This document shows, piece by piece, positions 1 through 12,254 of a DNA stretch of 64,000 bases (position 1 is the stretch's first letter; each line of letters opens with the position of its first letter). Source of the stretch: Pseudomonadota bacterium (GTDB taxonomy: Bacteria > Pseudomonadota > Gammaproteobacteria > Burkholderiales > Burkholderiaceae_F); assembly GCA_021825945.1 (NCBI GenBank), contig JAKAFN010000003.1, positions 186,001 to 250,000 on the forward strand. The letters run 5' to 3'. The translations under genes and the position numbers were made by a program. The notes below the pieces were generated by a model. It was given only the letters and a program-made list of their open reading frames with translations. It was not told the DNA's origin and made no database searches.

Positions 1-16
1 CGCTCTCGCAGCCAAG

Positions 17-58
17 AAAAACGGGCGGAAACGGCACATGCCGTCTCCGCCCGTTTTT
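17..58. terminator. Bidirectional Rho-independent terminator
   Basis: A 13-base arm (17-29, A5 followed by CGGGCGGA) pairs perfectly with 46-58. A nested stem ACGGCA/TGCCGT (31-36, 39-44) leaves a two-base loop. Both ends carry A/T runs, so the hairpin can stop transcription from either side. It lies 32 bases beyond the stop of the CcoN-like gene on the minus strand. A gene reading in from the left, outside the window, could share it. Confidence 0.85.
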
Positions 59-90
59 CTATTGCGAAGCCCGACGCAATGATCCACCCC

Positions 91-591
91 CTATTGCCGC
101 GCGCTCTGCACCGTCTTGGCAATGTTGTAGAAGTAGATGACGAAGCCGATGGCCATGGTCGTCGCTGCGCAGGCGATCACCGGGCCGTAGAATCGTTGCA
201 CGGCGGGGATCTGATCCGGAGCGCTGTGGAGCAGACTGCCTTCCCAGAATCCGAAGGCGAGCAGCGCGACATAGAAGGAGTAGGCGCCGGTAGCCGTCCA
301 CCAGAACGTCAGATTGACGAGGCGCTGCGAGTAGATGGGACGGTTCACGAATTGCGGCAGCAGGTGATAGGTAGCGCCCATCGCCAGCATGACGACGCCG
401 CCGACCAGATTCATGTGCGCATGCGCCAGCGGGTCGATCATGTGCCCCGGGCCACCATAGGGGCTGCCGATGGAATCGAGCCAGTGCCGGATCGGGGGCA
501 TCACCTGCAGCATGCCGTGGATGGTACCGATGGCGAAGGATGCCGCCGAAAGAAGGAGAAACTTGGTAAGGGGATTGCGCTGCGAGGACAC
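91..591 (-). CDS. Short cbb3-oxidase subunit I-like membrane protein
   Basis: The protein has 166 residues and about four hydrophobic helices. It resembles the short stand-alone relatives of CcoN (COG3278 type) rather than a full 470-residue oxidase subunit. Histidines that could bind haem are visible in IGTIHG, LAHAHMNLVG and GATYHLLPQ. The GTG at 589-591 is chosen because GGAG precedes it by about 8 bases. A terminator at 623-650 lies inside the longer open frame, so upstream starts would be cut off. The HiPIP gene and a one-helix peptide lie just upstream on the same strand, which suggests an electron-transfer module in the cytoplasmic membrane. The precise role is unknown; it may be a haem-binding accessory or redox sensor. 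Confidence 0.75.
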   Translation of the reverse strand: MSSQRNPLTKFLLLSAASFAIGTIHGMLQVMPPIRHWLDSIGSPYGGPGHMIDPLAHAHMNLVGGVVMLAMGATYHLLPQFVNRPIYSQRLVNLTFWWTATGAYSFYVALLAFGFWEGSLLHSAPDQIPAVQRFYGPVIACAATTMAIGFVIYFYNIAKTVQSARQ

Positions 592-622
592 CGACGGAAG
601 CTCCGATTGGACGGGGGAATAG

Positions 623-650
623 AAAAAAGGCCCGTATCCGGGCCTTTTTT
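623..650. terminator. Rho-independent terminator between membrane genes
   Basis: A6GGCCCG, a three-base loop and CGGGCCT6 form a compact stem with A/T runs on both sides. It sits 27 bases beyond the stop of the 38-residue peptide gene (minus strand) and before the GTG of the CcoN-like gene. It should therefore attenuate read-through from the peptide and HiPIP genes. Confidence 0.8.
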
Positions 651-676
651 CCTTGCGAACATGCTGATCCGCGAGA

Positions 677-793
677 TTACTGACCGCTGTTCTTGCGCTG
701 GGCCGCGAGGTCGATCCCATAGCCCGCTGCGGTCGTGGAAATGATCATGCCAACTACGAAAATTCCGATTGGCACCAACAGTTCGATCGGCAT
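677..793 (-). CDS. 38-residue single-helix membrane peptide
   Basis: A very small ORF starts at ATG 791-793. It is preceded by a strong purine-rich ribosome site (AAAGGGGGG) five bases upstream. The peptide has one transmembrane helix (about residues 4-26, LLVPIGIFVVGMIISTTAAG) and a polar tail rich in Arg, Lys and Gln. A terminator follows within 30 bases. Position between HiPIP and a CcoN-like protein suggests a small respiratory subunit comparable in size to CcoQ-type peptides, but no family is recognised. The good ribosome site and flanking terminator make it more likely a gene than chance. Confidence 0.55.
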   Translation of the reverse strand: MPIELLVPIGIFVVGMIISTTAAGYGIDLAAQRKNSGQ

Positions 794-903
794 CTGTACC
801 CCCCTTTGCGTATTTCCACGAATAGGATAGCAGGCTGCTGCAAAACTGTCGCGCGGATTCGGCAAAAAACCGCTCGCCGGCTTTCAACAGCCTCGAGGCG
901 TCG

Positions 904-1209
904 TTACGGACGCTTGGAGAAGCCGCTGCACCAGCCGTGGTGCGGCACGACCTTGTTGAACAGGTCGCAACGGGCCTTGTCAGCGCCCGGCTTCGTGAAG
1001 TGCAGGCAACGGCCGCAGAACTGCTCGGTCGTGTGCTTCGGATACTTCGCCTGGTTGGCCCGGGTCGTGTCGAGCACGAAGCCCATGGCGATGGCCATCG
1101 GGTCGGACTCGGTCAGGTCGGGCACTTCGGCCATGGCAACGCGCGGCAGGACCGCGGCAGCTCCGGCGAGGGGAACAAGTTTGAGAATAAATTCGCGACG
1201 GTTGGTCAT
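904..1209 (-). CDS. High-potential iron-sulfur protein (HiPIP)
   Basis: The precursor has 101 residues. The N-terminus NRREFILKL followed by a hydrophobic stretch and AMA looks like an export signal of the twin-arginine kind; the second arginine is present but the motif is not canonical. The mature part carries four cysteines at 65, 68, 81 and 94, in the CxxC...C...C arrangement that binds the HiPIP [4Fe-4S] cluster, with the family-typical WCSGF near the end. HiPIPs are periplasmic one-electron carriers between the bc1 complex and terminal oxidases or reaction centres. AGGAG precedes the ATG. A 38-residue membrane peptide and a CcoN-like protein follow on the same strand, fitting a respiratory role. 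Confidence 0.93.
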   Translation of the reverse strand: MTNRREFILKLVPLAGAAAVLPRVAMAEVPDLTESDPMAIAMGFVLDTTRANQAKYPKHTTEQFCGRCLHFTKPGADKARCDLFNKVVPHHGWCSGFSKRP

Positions 1210-1319
1210 TCCAGGTCTCCTATGAGATAAACAATGGGTGCTTTTTGCCCAATGTGACTGACCGCTCGGTGGCGGCTTGCTGGCTTAACGGGTGAGTTCT
1301 CCAATACGACGACACGCGT

Positions 1320-1462
1320 TCACGACATATTGCGCCGTCTTCTTGCGATGTCCCTCTGCGCCAAACCGAAAAGATTATAACCACGGGGATTGAGGGAATA
1401 ACCATCTTCGTAGAAAAACAACGCAATTTCGCGCTTGCTCTTGGTGTTCGCGACATCAATTC

Positions 1463-1466
<4 letters not shown>
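1320..1466 (-). CDS. Small 48-residue ORF overlapping the DUF1624 stop
   Basis: The ATG at 1464-1466 overlaps the TGA of the upstream DUF1624 gene as ATGA, the arrangement of translationally coupled genes. The product is basic (ends ARRRRNMS) with an aromatic centre (ALFFYEDGYS) and no membrane helix. Its DNA is clearly poorer in G+C than its neighbours. No family is recognised. It could be a genuine coupled small protein or a chance extension of the reading frame. Confidence 0.35.
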
Positions 1467-6424
<4,958 letters not shown>

Positions 6425-6437
6425 TCGTAGGGCGAGC

Positions 6438-6779
6438 GTGAAGCGGCTCGCAATCGTACTGGCCGCTTTGTCGCTCGCCATCCAGTGGCCGCTCTGGTTC
6501 GGCCACGGTGGCTGGATACGGGTGTGGACCCTGCAGCGGACCCTGCAGGAGCTGGATCGGAAAAATGCCGACCTACAGGCTCGGAATGCGGCCCTGTCGG
6601 CGGAGATTTCCAGTCTGCACGGCGGTTCGGAGGCGATCGAGGAGCGCGCGCGCCACGATCTGCACATGATCAAGCCGGGCGAGACCTTCTTTCAGTTTGC
6701 GTCGTCCGCGAACGAGGCGGCAAGCCGCTCTGCGTCCGATACCGCGTCGGGCGCGCGGGGCGCGAATTCCCACCCGTAG
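6438..6779 (+). CDS. ftsB: Cell division protein FtsB
   Basis: The 113-residue protein has a short cytoplasmic start, one transmembrane helix (about residues 3-20) and a periplasmic coiled coil (LQRTLQELDRKNADLQARN). The conserved ERARHDLHMIKPGE segment is present, as in FtsB/DivIC proteins that bind FtsL and FtsQ in the divisome. GTG 6438 is chosen because it comes directly before the helix; the longer open frame overlaps eno. The tail after GETFF is Ala/Ser-rich and poorly conserved. The position right after eno is the usual one in beta- and gammaproteobacteria. Confidence 0.92.
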   Translation: MKRLAIVLAALSLAIQWPLWFGHGGWIRVWTLQRTLQELDRKNADLQARNAALSAEISSLHGGSEAIEERARHDLHMIKPGETFFQFASSANEAASRSASDTASGARGANSHP

Positions 6780-6792
6780 CGGGAACGGCAAT

Positions 6793-6871
6793 GATCGTCA
6801 TTGCGGGGGCGACGCCCGAAGCAATCCAGGCTGCCCGCCGGATCGCCACGGCCCTGCGGGCCTCGCGGTGA
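6793..6871 (+). repeat. Dispersed intergenic repeat family 1, copy B
   Basis: This full-length copy has both modules: GTCATTGCGGGGGCGACGCC with GAAGCAATCC, then GGATCGCCACGGCCCTGCGG and a CTCGCGGTGA end. The ends are inverted relative to each other (TCATTGCG versus CGCGGTGA), so the element can fold as a long imperfect hairpin. It fills the space between ftsB and the converging gamma-carbonic anhydrase gene. Confidence 0.85.
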
Positions 6872-6916
6872 GGGGTCGTCTGAGTTTTTGTGTGTGGAGC
6901 GGGTTGAGACTTTTCC

Positions 6917-6939
6917 ACGGCGGCGGGCGCCGCCGCCGT
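6917..6939. other. GC-rich 9-bp hairpin at the gamma-carbonic anhydrase stop
   Basis: ACGGCGGCG and CGCCGCCGT enclose five bases. The hairpin begins at the last base of the minus-strand stop codon. There is no U tract on the minus strand, so it is not a canonical terminator; it could protect the 3' end of the mRNA. Confidence 0.45.
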
Positions 6940-7463
6940 CAACCGATCCGCTGCAACTGCGACCGGAACATCTCGGCGTACTCCACGTACGCCGTCGCGC
7001 TCGCCTCCAGGTCGGCGATCTCCTCGGGTCGCAGCTCGCGCAGCACGCGCCCCGGCGCACCGATCACCAGGCTATCGTCGGGAACGCGCTTTCCTTCCGT
7101 GAGGAGGGCGGCGGCGCCGACCAGACAGTGGCGGCCGACGACGCTGCCGTTGAGCAATACCGCCTGGATGCCGACGAGCGACCCGTCGCCGACCGTGCAG
7201 CCATGCAACATCACCATGTGGCCGATGGTCACGCGGTTTCCCAGCACGACCGGATACCCCATCTCGGTATGCAGCACGCTGCCGTCCTGGATGTTGGTTT
7301 CCTCGCCGACGACCACCGGTTCGCGGTCGCCGCGCAAGATCACGCCGGGCCAGATGCTGGCGTATGCGCCGATGACCACGTCGCCGATGACGACGGCGCT
7401 TTCATGGACGTACGCGGTTGGGTGGATCTGCGGGATCCGATCGCCGAGACGGTAGATAGCCAT
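6939..7463 (-). CDS. Gamma-class carbonic anhydrase family protein
   Basis: The 174-residue protein is built of left-handed beta-helix hexapeptide repeats (for example VIGDVVIGAYASIWPG and VGDGSLVGI). Three histidines at 65, 82 and 87 sit where gamma-carbonic anhydrases and the YrdA/PaaY group hold zinc. Its role is probably CO2/bicarbonate interconversion or a related metal-dependent acyl hydrolysis; carbonic anhydrase activity in this subgroup is often weak or unproven. A C-terminal helix follows the beta-helix, as usual. It diverges from the YciO-like gene with only 18 bases between the two start codons and no ribosome site, which fits a leaderless transcript. Confidence 0.9.
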   Translation of the reverse strand: MAIYRLGDRIPQIHPTAYVHESAVVIGDVVIGAYASIWPGVILRGDREPVVVGEETNIQDGSVLHTEMGYPVVLGNRVTIGHMVMLHGCTVGDGSLVGIQAVLLNGSVVGRHCLVGAAALLTEGKRVPDDSLVIGAPGRVLRELRPEEIADLEASATAYVEYAEMFRSQLQRIG

Positions 7464-7469
7464 AGCGTC

Positions 7470-7476
7470 TATGATA
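7470..7476. promoter_or_regulatory. Symmetric -10 element serving both strands
   Basis: TATGATA contains TATGAT on the plus strand (7470-7475) and TATCAT on the minus strand (7476-7471). Each lies six to seven bases from the start codon it faces (GTG 7482 plus, ATG 7463 minus), so both transcripts would begin at or next to the start codon. No good -35 hexamers were seen. The assignment rests on position and symmetry. Confidence 0.5.
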
Positions 7477-7481
7477 GCGGG

Positions 7482-8108
7482 GTGACACAATTCTTTACGA
7501 TTCACCCGCAGAATCCGCAGCGCCGCCTGCTGCGTACCGCCGCGCAGACGCTCGCGCAGGGCGGGATCGTGGCTGCGCCCACCGACTCCTGTTACGCACT
7601 GATCTGTCAGCTCGACGACAAGGCGGCAGTCGACCGGATCCGGCGCCTGCGCGGCATCGACGAGCGCCACCATTTGAGCCTGCTGTGCCGCGATCTCGCC
7701 GAGATCGCGACCTATGCGAAGGTGGACAACGCCGCCTACCGCTTGCTGCGCCTGGCAACCCCCGGCCCCTACACCTTCATCCTGGAAGCGACGCGCGAGG
7801 TGCCGCGGCGGCTGTCCCATCCATCGCGCAAGACGATCGGCATCCGCGTCCCGGACCATCCGGTGATGCGCGATCTTCTGGAGGAGCTGGGCCAGCCGGT
7901 GATGGGCACGACCCTGCAGCTGGCCGGCGACGACCTGCCGCTGAACGACGGCGACGCCATCGCGCAGCGCCTGCGGGGGCAGATCGAGCTGGCGCTGGAT
8001 GCCGGGAACTGCGGCGTCCAGCCGACGACCATCATCGATCTCACCGGCGGCGAGCCGCAGGTGGTGCGGGAAGGGCGGGGGGATCTGGAACGATTGGGCT
8101 TGGGCTGA
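7482..8108 (+). CDS. YciO/TsaC-family protein (threonylcarbamoyl-AMP synthase-like)
   Basis: The 208-residue protein has the Sua5/YciO/YrdC fold. Landmarks are GGIVAAPTDSCYALICQ near residue 28, the loop RRLRGIDERHHLSLLC, GPYTFILEAT, RKTIGIRVPDHP and the C-terminal TTIIDLTGGEPQVVREG. The KRP-like arginine/lysine set of true TsaC enzymes is modified (RRLRG...HHLSLL), as in the YciO subgroup, whose exact substrate is less certain than the tRNA t6A intermediate made by TsaC. GTG 7482 is the only start that keeps the conserved N-terminus. trpS follows 69 bases later. Confidence 0.88.
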   Translation: MTQFFTIHPQNPQRRLLRTAAQTLAQGGIVAAPTDSCYALICQLDDKAAVDRIRRLRGIDERHHLSLLCRDLAEIATYAKVDNAAYRLLRLATPGPYTFILEATREVPRRLSHPSRKTIGIRVPDHPVMRDLLEELGQPVMGTTLQLAGDDLPLNDGDAIAQRLRGQIELALDAGNCGVQPTTIIDLTGGEPQVVREGRGDLERLGLG

Positions 8109-8165
8109 CCGGCGCGCGCCTGCGCGACTTGGGATGCTTGCCTCGGTTCGTCGCCGTGCTTCCCG

Positions 8166-8171
8166 TAGAAT
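8166..8171 (+). promoter_or_regulatory. Candidate -10 element of trpS (leaderless)
   Basis: TAGAAT ends six bases before the trpS ATG, which puts the expected transcription start at about the first base of the coding sequence. No Shine-Dalgarno sequence precedes the start. The -35 region is weak. Confidence 0.4.
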
Positions 8172-8177
8172 GGCGTG

Positions 8178-9380
8178 ATGTTCGCTGATCGAGTCCTCTC
8201 CGGAATGCGCCCCACGGGCGCCCTGCACATCGGGCATTACCATGGCGCGCTCAAGAATTGGGTGCGCATGCAGGACGAGAATCCCTGCTTTTTCTTTGCC
8301 GCCGACTGGCACGCGCTCACCACCCATTACGACACTCCGGAAGTGATCGAGGAGAGCGTCTGGGAAATGCTGATCGACTGGTTCGCCGCCGGGATCGATC
8401 CCGCCAAGGCGACCGTGTTCATCCAGTCGCGCGTTCCCGAGCATGCCGAATTGTTCCTGTTGCTGGCCATGTCGACCCCGCTCGGCTGGCTGGAGCGCGT
8501 CCCGACCTACAAGGACCAGATGGAGCGGCTGCGCGATCGCGATCTTTCCACCTACGGCTTCCTCGGCTACCCCCTGATGCAGGCGGCCGACATTCTGATC
8601 TACCGGGCCAACCTCGTTCCGGTCGGCGAGGACCAGATTCCCCACATCGAAATGACGCGGGAAGTCGCGCGCCGTTTCAACCATCTTTTCGGGCGCGAAC
8701 CCGGCTTTGAGGAAAAAGCGGCCGCCGCCGTCAAAAAGCTGGGCGGCAAGCGCGGCAAGCTCTATCTGGAATTGCGCGCACGCTATCAGGAACAGGGCGA
8801 CGACGAGGCGCTGGAGCGCGGTCGCGCACTCCTGGCGGAGTCACAAAGCTTGTCGCATGGCGACCGTGAGCGACTCTTCGGTTACCTCGAGGGGGCGCGC
8901 CGCGTGATCCTGATCGAGCCCGACCACGCGCTGACCGAGTCGCCGCGCCTTCCCGGGCTCGATGGCCAGAAGATGAGCAAGAGCTACGGCAATACCATCT
9001 CGATGCGTGAAGACCCCAAGGTGCTCACCGACAAGGTTCGCAAGATGATGACCGATCCGGCGCGCGTGCGCCGCACCGATCCCGGCGAGCCCGAGCGTTG
9101 CCCGGTCTGGGATCTGCACCGGATCTACTCCGTGTCGGACGTACAGGATTGGGTGGGGAAGGGCTGCCGTAGCGCGGGGATCGGCTGTCTTGATTGCAAG
9201 CAGCCGGTGATCGACGCCATGCTCGTCGAGCAGGAGCCGTGGCGCCAGCGTGCGCAACCCTATCTGGATGACCCGTCGCTGCTGCGATCGATCGTCGCCG
9301 ATGGTTGCGACCGGGCGCGGGCGGCGGCACAGGAAACGATGCGGGACGTTCGCGAGGCGATGGGGCTCGGTTATAGTTAG
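8178..9380 (+). CDS. trpS: Tryptophanyl-tRNA synthetase
   Basis: The 400-residue class I synthetase charges tRNA-Trp. HIGH is at residues 17-20 and KMSKS at 265-269. It is longer than the 330-residue E. coli enzyme because of an insert between the fold halves (about residues 175-250, rich in Lys, Arg and Glu). That longer form is the one commonly found in Burkholderiales. GTG 8175 lies directly before ATG 8178; ATG is preferred. No ribosome site is visible and a -10-like hexamer abuts the start, suggesting leaderless expression. dapA and bamC follow, the usual betaproteobacterial order. Confidence 0.96.
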   Translation: MFADRVLSGMRPTGALHIGHYHGALKNWVRMQDENPCFFFAADWHALTTHYDTPEVIEESVWEMLIDWFAAGIDPAKATVFIQSRVPEHAELFLLLAMSTPLGWLERVPTYKDQMERLRDRDLSTYGFLGYPLMQAADILIYRANLVPVGEDQIPHIEMTREVARRFNHLFGREPGFEEKAAAAVKKLGGKRGKLYLELRARYQEQGDDEALERGRALLAESQSLSHGDRERLFGYLEGARRVILIEPDHALTESPRLPGLDGQKMSKSYGNTISMREDPKVLTDKVRKMMTDPARVRRTDPGEPERCPVWDLHRIYSVSDVQDWVGKGCRSAGIGCLDCKQPVIDAMLVEQEPWRQRAQPYLDDPSLLRSIVADGCDRARAAAQETMRDVREAMGLGYS

Positions 9381-9398
9381 GATCCTCGCGTCTCGCAG

Positions 9399-9478
9399 GC
9401 GGGCGGACATCCGGTCCGCGCGTTCCTCCGCGCCCGAACTCGCCATGCGCGAGCTGCGCGGCCCGGACATCCGCCCGC
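9399..9478. repeat. Long imperfect inverted repeat between trpS and dapA
   Basis: The arms 9399-9414 (GCGGGCGGACATCCGG) and 9463-9478 (CCGGACATCCGCCCGC) are complementary except for the central two bases. They enclose about 48 bases with further short complementarity (CTCG/CGAG). The dapA start lies 29 bases beyond the right arm. No U run follows, so it is not a plain terminator. It could act as a processing site or as a brake on dapA expression. Confidence 0.6.
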
Positions 9479-9506
9479 AACCGTGCCGCCCGAACGCCAG
9501 AAACCT

Positions 9507-10421
9507 ATGACTGCTATCACCGGAAGCTTGGTCGCCATCGTCACGCCGATGCGGGAAGACGGATCCCTCGACTGGGATTCCTACCGCAGGCTGATCGACT
9601 GGCATATCGAGGAAGGCACCAACGCGATCGTCGCCGTCGGCACCACCGGCGAATCCGCGACCGTCGATCCCGAAGAGCATGTGGAATTGATCCGTATCGC
9701 CGTCGAGACGGCGGCAGGACGCGTCAAGGTCATCGCCGGCACCGGCGCCAACTCCACCCAGGAAGCCATCGAACTCACCCGCGAGGCCCGGCGCGTCGGC
9801 GCGGATGCCTCGCTGCAGGTCGTTCCCTACTACAACCGTCCGACGCAGGAGGGCTTGTATCGCCATTTCCGCGCCGTCGCGGAGGCCGTCGACCTGCCGG
9901 TGATCCTCTACAACGTGCCGTCGCGCACCGGAACCGACCTCTCCGTCGACACCACCATGCGTCTCGCGCAGGTGCCGGGCATCGTGGGCATCAAGGATGC
10001 CAGCGGCGATCTGGCGCGGGTCGTGGAGATGCGGCGGGTGCTGCAGCATCGCGTCGTGCGGAATGGAAACCGCGAATTCGCGCTCTATAGCGGCAATGAC
10101 GATACCGGCCTCGCCTATCTGCTCTTGGGCGGCGATGGCGTGATCTCCGTCACCGCCAACGTGGTGCCGCGCCCGATGGCGGAAATGTGCGCAGCGGCGC
10201 TGCGCGGCGACGTCGCGACCGCGCGGGCGATCAACGAGCATCTGATGCCGCTGCACGTACGCTTGTTCGTCGAACCGAATCCGGTGCCGGCGAAATGGGC
10301 TCTGGCGCGCATGGGGCGGATCCCCGGCGGCATCCGCTTGCCGCTGGTGCCGCTGTCGGCGCCGGGGCAGGAGATCGTGGCGCAGGCGATGCGGGATGCC
10401 GGGATCGGCAGCGCAGCGTGA
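9507..10421 (+). CDS. dapA: 4-hydroxy-tetrahydrodipicolinate synthase
   Basis: The 304-residue TIM-barrel enzyme joins pyruvate and aspartate semialdehyde in lysine and diaminopimelate synthesis. The Schiff-base lysine is Lys163 in [10 protein letters not shown], the catalytic tyrosine is Tyr135 in [10 protein letters not shown], and the GTTGES substrate loop and [12 protein letters not shown] are present. It is about 12 residues longer than the E. coli enzyme owing to a loop after Lys163 ([11 protein letters not shown]). ATG 9507 matches the family N-terminus [12 protein letters not shown]; the open frame extends eight codons upstream to a GTG. bamC follows after 48 bases, as in E. coli and Burkholderia. 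Confidence 0.97.
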   Translation: MTAITGSLVAIVTPMREDGSLDWDSYRRLIDWHIEEGTNAIVAVGTTGESATVDPEEHVELIRIAVETAAGRVKVIAGTGANSTQEAIELTREARRVGADASLQVVPYYNRPTQEGLYRHFRAVAEAVDLPVILYNVPSRTGTDLSVDTTMRLAQVPGIVGIKDASGDLARVVEMRRVLQHRVVRNGNREFALYSGNDDTGLAYLLLGGDGVISVTANVVPRPMAEMCAAALRGDVATARAINEHLMPLHVRLFVEPNPVPAKWALARMGRIPGGIRLPLVPLSAPGQEIVAQAMRDAGIGSAA

Positions 10422-10469
10422 TGGGAGTGCGACCGGAGATCCCCGCTTCGGTGTGCGGAAACGGTTAGG

Positions 10470-11705
10470 GTGAGCGTGTCAATCATGAATCGAAACGGCA
10501 ACAGGAAAAGGACCATCGTGCTCCCAAGGCGAAGCCTGCAACGTACCCTCCGTGCGGCGCGACCGCTCGCTGCGGCGGTATCCCTCACGATGCTGGGCGC
10601 GTGTTCGACGCCGTCCTGGTTCCACTTCGGTTCGCAGGACCAGAACGACGGCACCTACGACTACCATCATGCGAAGCCCGACCTCGAACCGCTGGAAGTC
10701 CCCCCCGATCTGAGCCCGATCGCGGCGGATGCGCGCTATTCGGTTCCGGCCGCGGCCCGCTCGGCGGCGAATCGGGGCCAGACGGCGGCGGCTACTGCGC
10801 CGGCGGCGGCAGTTACGTCCGCAGCGGCGCCGGTCAAGATGAACGCGCGCATCGTCCAGGATGGACGCGATCAGTGGCTCGATGTCGATGCGCCGCCCGC
10901 TGACGTGTATGCCGCCATCAAGGAACTCTGGACCACGATGGGTTACAAGATCGCGGTCGACCAGCCCGCCGTCGGCATGATCGAAACCGATTGGTCGGAA
11001 TCGCGCCCGATGCTCCATGAGGACATCTTGCGCGACAGCCTCCACAAGGTGTTCGGCGCCTACGACTCGAACGGGACACGCCAGAAGTACCGCGCGCTGG
11101 TGCAGGCCGTCGGCAAGCATACGGAAGTCACCGTCTCTGAACATGCGATGGAGGAAGTTTTTACGTCCCCGTTCAAAGATCAGACGGCATGGCAATACAG
11201 ACACCCCGATCCGCAACTGGCCGCCGCAATGCTTCAGCGGATCGCGCTGAAATTCGCGGTCGCCCAGGCGCCGGCCGCAGTTGCCGCCACGGCGACACCG
11301 GCGGCTGCGCCGGCCGTTCCTACGGTGCACGTGGAGTCCGATGTTCATACGGTGATCGTCGATGGGGTGGCGACCCTGCAGGTCCAGGAATCGATCGACG
11401 ATGTCTGGCAGCGCGTGGCGGCCGCGATCGATCGCGTCGACTTCACGGTGACGGGGCGCGACCCGGCGCACTGGACCTACCACATCCGATACCTGGATCC
11501 GAGCTATGAGGCGGCCCAGCGCGCCAAACGGAACTGGTGGAGTCGGGTGTTCAATTCGGATGCCCAGATCCCCGCGCAACGTTTTCAGATCGTCTTGCAT
11601 TCCGACGGGTCGATCACGACCATCCTGGTGCAGGACCCCGATGGCAAGCCGGATGGGAGTCTGGCGGCGCAGCACGTGCTGGGCCGTTTGCGCGACGCGA
11701 TGTAG
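10470..11705 (+). CDS. bamC: Outer-membrane assembly lipoprotein BamC
   Basis: The 411-residue precursor has a long basic N-terminus and a lipobox (MLGAC, Cys45). The tail DLEPLEVPPDLSPIAADARYSVP corresponds to the unstructured BamC segment that clamps BamD. Two helix-grip domains follow (about residues 130-255 and 290-405), joined by Ala/Pro-rich linkers. BamC is a lipoprotein of the BAM complex that inserts outer-membrane beta-barrels. Start choice is open between GTG 10470, GTG 10476 and ATG 10485; all leave the signal sequence intact. The dapA-bamC order supports the call. A strong palindromic terminator follows at 11777-11810. Confidence 0.92.
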   Translation: MSVSIMNRNGNRKRTIVLPRRSLQRTLRAARPLAAAVSLTMLGACSTPSWFHFGSQDQNDGTYDYHHAKPDLEPLEVPPDLSPIAADARYSVPAAARSAANRGQTAAATAPAAAVTSAAAPVKMNARIVQDGRDQWLDVDAPPADVYAAIKELWTTMGYKIAVDQPAVGMIETDWSESRPMLHEDILRDSLHKVFGAYDSNGTRQKYRALVQAVGKHTEVTVSEHAMEEVFTSPFKDQTAWQYRHPDPQLAAAMLQRIALKFAVAQAPAAVAATATPAAAPAVPTVHVESDVHTVIVDGVATLQVQESIDDVWQRVAAAIDRVDFTVTGRDPAHWTYHIRYLDPSYEAAQRAKRNWWSRVFNSDAQIPAQRFQIVLHSDGSITTILVQDPDGKPDGSLAAQHVLGRLRDAM

Positions 11706-11776
11706 GCGGGTTCGCGAGCGGATGGATCGGCGTTCCGCGGCTTGCGGGAACCGAGGTGGCCGCCCGAAGGGGGACA

Positions 11777-11810
11777 CGAAAAAAGGCCGGGAATTCCCGG
11801 CCTTTTTTCG
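11777..11810. terminator. Perfect 34-bp palindromic bidirectional terminator
   Basis: CGA6GGCCGGGA pairs with TCCCGGCCT6CG around a central GAATTC with no unpaired base. T runs exist in both orientations. It separates the converging bamC (plus) and Ala/Pro lipoprotein (minus) genes and should stop both transcripts. Confidence 0.92.
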
Positions 11811-11828
11811 TCGCGCGCAGTGTCGCGC

Positions 11829-12077
11829 TTACTGCTTCGTTTCGTTGGCGGCCGGGGCGGCGGCACCGTTGGCGGGGGCAGCCGGGGCCGGGGCGGCGGC
11901 GCCGTTGGCGGGGGCAGCCGGAGCCGGGGCGGCGGTGCCGTTGGCGGGGGCAGCCGGGGCCGCGGCCGGAGCCGCCGCGGGAGCCGGCGCTTGCGCGGGC
12001 GCGGCGGGTTGTTCCGCTTTTTCGCATGCGGCCAAAGCGACGATGCTCAGCGTGGCGGCGATGAGGAGTTTTTTCAT
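11829..12077 (-). CDS. Small Ala/Pro-rich lipoprotein with 12-residue repeats
   Basis: The 82-residue precursor starts MKKLLIAATLSIVALAAC, a lipoprotein signal with the lipidated Cys at 18. The mature part is almost only Ala, Pro, Gly and Asn, with three copies of the 12-residue unit PAAPANGxAAPA, encoded by a 36-bp tandem repeat. AAGGA sits properly before the ATG. No enzymatic domain is present; such low-complexity lipoproteins often act as spacers or surface anchors, but no function can be assigned. It is bounded downstream by the 34-bp terminator. The repeat number could vary between strains. Confidence 0.75.
   Translation of the reverse strand: MKKLLIAATLSIVALAACEKAEQPAAPAQAPAPAAAPAAAPAAPANGTAAPAPAAPANGAAAPAPAAPANGAAAPAANETKQ
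11845..11952. repeat. 36-bp tandem repeat, about three copies
   Basis: Three near-identical 36-base units of the GCCGGGGCCGGGGCGGCGGC / GCCGTTGGCGGGGGCA kind encode the 12-residue units of the small lipoprotein. The units differ by only a few substitutions. The length keeps the frame when units are gained or lost. Confidence 0.8.
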
Positions 12078-12254
12078 GGTGTGTTCCTTTTGTTCGATAG
12101 GGGGAATGCGATTTCCGCGATTTTCCACTGCCCGGCGGGCGTGCGCGCTCCCGGCGACGCGGGACGGGTATCGGCACCACCGGACGCGGATCTTCCGCGG
12201 CGCAGCAATTGTAGGGGATTCCTAGGGGAATTCCTGTGTTTTGCCGCAAGACCC

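Noticed and set aside
6939..8684. 581-codon minus-strand frame as one protein
   Set aside because: Only its last 174 codons are the gamma-carbonic anhydrase; the rest is antisense to the YciO-like and trpS genes.
8178..9380. TrpS insert as a novel domain
   Set aside because: The longer TrpS with a Lys/Arg/Glu-rich insert is the usual form in Burkholderiales.
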